In this document: positions 59,901-64,000 of the stretch, one piece after another
Numbering within the stretch: position 1 is the stretch's first letter
How the letters are laid out: every line of letters starts with the position of its first letter
Notes under the pieces: model-generated
What the model was told of the DNA's origin: nothing
The model's database searches: none
What the model saw: the letters and a program-made list of their open reading frames with translations, nothing else
Position numbers and translations under genes: made by a program
NCBI RefSeq assembly: GCF_023898315.1
Contig: NC_064616.1
Location: forward strand, 645,478,974-645,542,973
Direction of reading: 5' to 3'
Origin: Schistocerca nitens
Lineage: Eukaryota > Arthropoda > Insecta > Orthoptera > Acrididae
DNA length: 64,000 nucleotides

Positions 59901-60706
59901 TGATGATCACTACTTCTGCTGAGACTATCAAAATTCTCCGGCGCCTCTTTGCTGTAGAGGGACTCCCCAAAACAAGTGTCACGGATAATGGTCCACAGTT
60001 TACTTTGACCAAGTTTAAGCAATTCAGTACTGCCAATGGAATTTCCCTCATCCATACCACCCTGTTTCACCCTGCACCAAACGGCCGGGTGGAACTTTTT
60101 GTGTGGACATTAAAGACCCAGCTTGATAAGTTGCTGAGCCATCACCCACTGGAGGAAGCCATGCTTCTTTTCTTGGCTACATACTGTGCCATTCTCCATG
60201 CCAATAAAAGTCTAGCGGGGATACTTCATGGTCAACGATTCCACTCCCTCTTAGTTATCTGTCCTGGTTCCCAAGGCTTCTCACCCTCCCGCCCGCACGC
60301 CATCGAACTTCTTTCGCGTTGGGCAAGAGGTCTGTGCACAGATTCTCTCTCATCCACGAGTGCGTTGGGCGCCTGCCGTCATCACTAAGCTATGCGCCCA
60401 GGCAATGGAGTCTCTCTGGTGGGCCGACTGTTTCGCCACCCACCAGCACCTCAATCAGCTGCGCCCACGTCTGGTGGACCATAATGCCCTGGGGAGCTGC
60501 CAGTGCCTATCGCCGACTGACCTGTGGCGGAACCTCCGCTTCTGCTTCTGCCTCTGCCTCAGCTGCTGTCTCCGCCACCAGTTGCCTGTGCTGCACCGCT
60601 ACCTCCCACCCCTGCCAGCCATGAACCCATGGACGTCAACCAGGACGCCCCTACACCTAAGGACGTTTGTGGTGCTGTGCATTCCCCCCCCCTCTAGGGG
60701 GAGAAA
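56962..60706 (+). pseudogene. gypsy gag-pol remnant (protease, RT, RNase H, integrase)
   Basis: The internal region of a gypsy-class retrotransposon, with pol domains in gypsy order and no env seen. A gag-like part is weak (57239-57500). Protease: MVFKIDTASSISIVDGATYQ (57660-57719), where the D-T-G active site reads D-T-A. Reverse transcriptase: GILSPVAHSSWAMPIVIVEK (58143), FTKIDLHDACLQM (58327), LFRYNHLQFGIASAPAIFQR, then the Y-x-D-D box reading YPDNVIISGS near 58520, so one Asp is lost. RNase H: VAANASDYGLDVAVS (58927), with HFTLQTNHKPLVSLF (about 59120). Integrase: zinc finger HAGHWGIVLTKQ...CTTC (59632-59750), core HLDFAGLF, VTDNGPQFT and NGRVELFVWTLK (59815-60113), so Asp, Asp and Glu are all present. 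Many frameshifts. Inactive. Confidence 0.87.
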
Positions 60707-61244
60707 TGACGAAGCGGCCCCTCATTGTTAGAGGGCCCGCAGAATCTACATGCAATATGGGTTACTAAACCCCTTCCAGAAGTGCAGAGAGAAATATTGC
60801 CAGCGGACAGAAACAGTAACAGACTTCTCCAAATAAACACGGTACTACTTTTCCAGACAACATGTGACAGAGTTCCATCAATCGGAACTCATATGACTGA
60901 TGTAGCACTCTGCTGACCTGGCTTTATAAGCACACCTAGACCGTCAGACCAGCATTGTTTGCCAGCTGCTAGGAATAGCTCCAGCCATTACTTACGCCGG
61001 CCATAGCCTTGTATTCACTCGCCACTGTCATGTAGTAGTATACTGTATTTTGTAGAGTAGTTTTGGTCAGTATTTTCTTCCATTGTCTTGTTTCCTTATC
61101 TATTTTGCTACCACAGAGTAGTGGGGTCTTTTGTTTGTTCTGCATTTAAAACTAAGTGTATGCCAAGAAGGACTTTTCTTTAACTTTAATAAAGTGTGTT
61201 CAAATTGACTGTTAGTTCTTTCCTGTCCACCACAGGACACTACA
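60707..61244 (+). mobile_element. 3' LTR of gypsy element
   Basis: 538 bp, from TGACGAAGCG to ...GGACACTACA, directly after a purine tract AGGGGGAGAA (60696-60705). It differs from the 5' LTR by many scattered substitutions, so the insertion is old. The flanks are TTTTA (56419-56423) and TTTTT (61245-61249), probably a 5-bp duplication with one change. Confidence 0.9.
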
Positions 61245-62970
61245 TTTTTCATACATTGATGTGAGACATACGTACGATTTTAGACATAAAACCTGGCTGC
61301 CACAAAGACTAAGTCAGAGTCATTAACTTAAGGCTGCCAATGAAACAGACCACCCCTCAGAATTCTAAGTCCAGCCATACGCACAATATGGCAACACTGC
61401 ATGGAGTATGGAAAAAGGGCTGTCAATCTTCACGAGCTGTTACAGTGCAGTATCTACACATTGTCTAGCGGCAAAGGTAATGTGGTGCAGATATAAAGTC
61501 TTGAGTTTGAGCCCACTCCATTCACTATATTTTTAAATCGCATTTTGGCTGACCACTAAAGTTATCAGCCTGATGAAACCTCAAATATAATTCACTTCAG
61601 TTTGTAACCCACCTGTAATGCAAAAACTACCAGAAAATATTGTGACAAACAGCTGGTGGCTGTGTCAAGATCAGAACAGTTTACACTCGAGAGATTCCTC
61701 ACTGTACAGCAGCCATTGACCAATGGCTACTGCTAGGCACCATCTGCCAGGTGAATGCACTGCGGAGTTATGAGTGTATTATCAACTGTCATTTTCTTAT
61801 CTGAGGTTCTAGTACTTATCTTGCATTCGCTTACTGGATTTTGCATGATTGAAACCTATGAACATTGTTCAAGAGTTGTAAAATAGACTCACAAGTGGAG
61901 AAAAGGTCTCAAATTTGTGACATATTTTTCACTTTGGATTTAATAGAGGGGTGAAGGCAGCTTGGAACATTTGTATTGTTTGTGGAGCGGCTGCTTTTGA
62001 GCAAAACATGTCAGAAAAGGAATTTCTTGTTTCAAGAAAGACCATTCTGGCATGAATTATATGCCACATTCAGGAAGTCTCAATAGCAGATAAGTGATGA
62101 ACAGTATATGATGAACTGCGACCATTTAAGCATCATGCAACATTTGCATTCAATAGGCAAGGTTCAGAAGTTGGGGTACTCCATGCTCTAATTGAAACAA
62201 CAAAGAAAAATTACTGCATTTTTTCTTGAATGCCATCAATTCATACATTAATATTGTTACTGATAGCGAGTTATGATGCCTTTGTGTTAACTTATTAAGA
62301 AGACATTAATGGCCGAGCCGTAACAAGAGACATATGCTTGAGAAAAGATTATGTGTGAACATATTTTGAATCTGTTGGCTGAAAAAGGGGTGCTGAGCTC
62401 TAGGAACTCTTGCGCAGGGTTGTGTCCATCTCAGCTGGTATTTCTTGCCAACAACTGAGACATCTTCCGGTCGCAGTGTAATAAAAATGACAGACAAAGT
62501 TGCATCACATGTTGATGCTACACAGTAACACACAGCTAATTTCAAAAACAAAACTATCCAGGATGTTGTTTGGAAAGTCATCCCTCATGCACTTATTATT
62601 CTGATCTTAGGTCATCAAATGTTTACCTATACCACTACTTACTGAACAGTCAATAAGAAAATTCATTTCCAGATGAAAATGCACTTCCAACCTGGTTTGA
62701 CAACATCTTTAGCTCAAAAACAGTAGGTTCCTACAGGCGTGGAATTGGTGCACTACCTGAGCATTGTTATTAGATAATGTGTGGGAATATATTGTTGATG
62801 ACTGACTAATGTTTACTGTTCTGTTCAATAAATTAATGGAAAACACTGTTAAAATATGCACTGTACTAATACAAATGAAATAAAATTTACCATGATAAAC
62901 TTACGACGAAAGTATACATTCATAAAACATTATGTATAAGTAACAGGAGCATGACTATATCAGCATGAAT
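61245..62970. other. no recognised gene, possible tRNA-like relic
   Basis: About 1.7 kb. A weak tRNA-like sequence at 61463-61522 (CTAGCGGCAAAGG and GAGTTTGAGCCC as degenerate boxes A and B) may be a SINE head. Nothing else recognised. Confidence 0.35.
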
Positions 62971-64000
62971 TACACTGAAGAGCCGAAGAAACTGGTATAC
63001 CTGCCTAATATCATGTAGGGCCCCCACGAGCACGCAGAAGTGCCACAACACGACGTGGCATGGATTCGACTAATGTCTGAACTAGTGCTGGAGAGAACTG
63101 ACACCATGAATCCTGCAGGGCTGTCCATAAATCCATAAGAGTACAAGGGGGTGGAGACCTCTTCTGAACAGCATGTCGCAAGGTATCTCAGATACAGTCG
63201 GTAATGTTGTTGGCCAGCGGAAGTATTGAAACACAGAAGAGAGTTCCTGGAGCTGCCCTGTAGAAATTCTGGAAGTGTGGGGTGTCACATTGTCCTGATG
63301 GAATTGCTCAAGTATGTTGGAATGCACAATGGACATGAATGGATACAGGTGATCAGACAGGATGCTTACGTACGTGTCACCTGTCAGAGTCTTATCTAGA
63401 CGTATCAGGGGCCCATGTTACTCCAACTGCACGTGCCCCACACCATTACAGAGCCTCCACCAGCTTGAACAGTGCCTGCTGACACACAGGGTCCATGGAT
63501 TCATGAGATTGTCTCGATACTCATACATGTCCATCTGCTTGTTACAATTAGAAATGAGACTTGTCTGACTACCAGTACTAACATGTTTCCAATCATCAAC
63601 AGTCCAATGCCGGTGTTGATGGGACAAGGCGAGGTGTAAAGCTTTGTGTCATGCAGCGTACACAAGTGTGCCTTCGGCTCCAAAAGCCCATATAGATTAT
63701 GTTTTGTTGAATGGTTTGTATGCTGACAGTTGTTAATAGCCCAAAATTGAAATTTGCAGCAATTTGTGGAAGGGTTGCACTTCTGCCATGTTGAACAATT
63801 CTCTTCAGTTGTCATTGGTCCTGTTCTTGCAGGATCTTTTTCTGGCCACAGCAACATTGGAGATTTGATGTTTTACCGGATTCCCGATATTCACAGTACA
63901 CTTGTGAAATGGTCGTATGGGAAAATCCTCACTTAATCGCTACCTTGGAGATGCTGTGTCCCATCACTCGTGTGCCCACTGTGACACCACATTCACACTC
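62971..64000 (-). mobile_element. Tc1-like DNA transposon, truncated by the window edge
   Basis: The left end is CACTGAAGAGCCGAAGAAAC (62973) after TA. The end motif and following sequence resemble a Tc1-like family I remember as common in grasshoppers. The transposase is on the minus strand and degraded: pieces include NCCKFQFWAINNCQHTNHST and, toward the left, LQFWNCQHHTS-like remains and NILEQFHQDNVTPHTSRIS (about 63319-63263), the Q-x-D-N-x-x-x-H block with its catalytic Asp. The N-terminal DNA-binding part and the right end lie beyond 64000. Stops between the pieces show it is dead. Confidence 0.8.
62973..63936 (-). pseudogene. Tc1-like transposase remnant
   Basis: Broken transposase frames on the minus strand. 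FHQDNVTPHTSRISTGQLQE (near 63300-63240) carries the D-N catalytic block, followed by a segment with SVFQYFRWPTTLPTVSEIPC where the family has the W-P-A-x-S-P-D-L-x-P-I-E-x-x-W block, which is here altered (the third acidic residue cannot be placed). Upstream, CWRLCNGVGHVQLE and neighbouring frames hold the middle domain in shifted frames. No intact frame exists. Confidence 0.7.

Noticed and set aside
1..64000. A CRISPR array, operon or other prokaryote-type system
   Set aside because: No regularly spaced repeats, operons or ribosome-binding sites. Introns, SINEs and LINEs show an animal genome.
1..64000. A previously undescribed multi-gene system
   Set aside because: Apart from one RhoGEF gene, everything readable belongs to known TE classes. 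The unassigned stretches have no linked coding frames that would suggest a system.

Overview
This window looks like animal, almost certainly insect, nuclear DNA. It is AT-rich, has one split host gene with very long introns, and about half of what can be read is transposable elements (TEs) of typical insect classes: mariner/Tc1, hAT, Mutator-like, Penelope-like, Jockey/CR1-like and RTE LINEs, a gypsy LTR element and tRNA-derived SINEs. The SINE heads and several DNA-transposon families resemble ones I remember as abundant in grasshoppers and locusts (Schistocerca-like). That placement is from memory, not from a search.

Host gene. A FYVE/RhoGEF/PH protein gene (FGD6-like) lies on the minus strand. 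Four exons are readable: a candidate 35-bp start exon (29908-29942), a 91-bp proline-rich exon (27716-27806), a 3130-bp exon ending with the RhoGEF (DH) domain (22829-25958), and a 138-bp exon starting the PH domain (1388-1525). All junction phases agree. The remaining PH, FYVE and C-terminal exons must lie beyond position 1.

Layout. 1-706: dead mariner. 1.4-1.5 kb: PH exon. 2.35-2.58 kb: SINE with a 12-bp target duplication. 3.9-4.3 kb: hAT relic. 4.9-13.7 kb: a series of LINE fragments surrounding a 2.6-kb foldback (7011-9604). 13.7-20.6 kb: a non-autonomous LTR element whose 3' LTR is split by an RTE LINE with a clear target duplication. 22.15-22.42 kb: palindromic MITE. 22.8-29.9 kb: main coding exons. 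32 kb: second dead mariner. 35.4-36.9 kb: a well-preserved mariner-superfamily element with an uninterrupted transposase and 168-bp terminal repeats. 37.4-42.2 kb: near-full LINE plus a tandem 3' copy. 48.1-50.7 kb: Mutator-like element. 50.7-54 kb: Penelope-like element split by a Tc1 element. 54.1-55.1 kb: LINE fragment. 56.4-61.2 kb: gypsy element with two 538-bp LTRs. 62.97 kb to the end: Tc1 element running off the window.

The genes here do not form a pathway. The host gene would encode a Cdc42/Rho exchange factor, and the rest is a layered record of insertions. I found no new multi-gene system. The most unusual items are the 2.6-kb foldback, the intact long-TIR mariner with its wide catalytic spacing, and the nested LTR/RTE structure.
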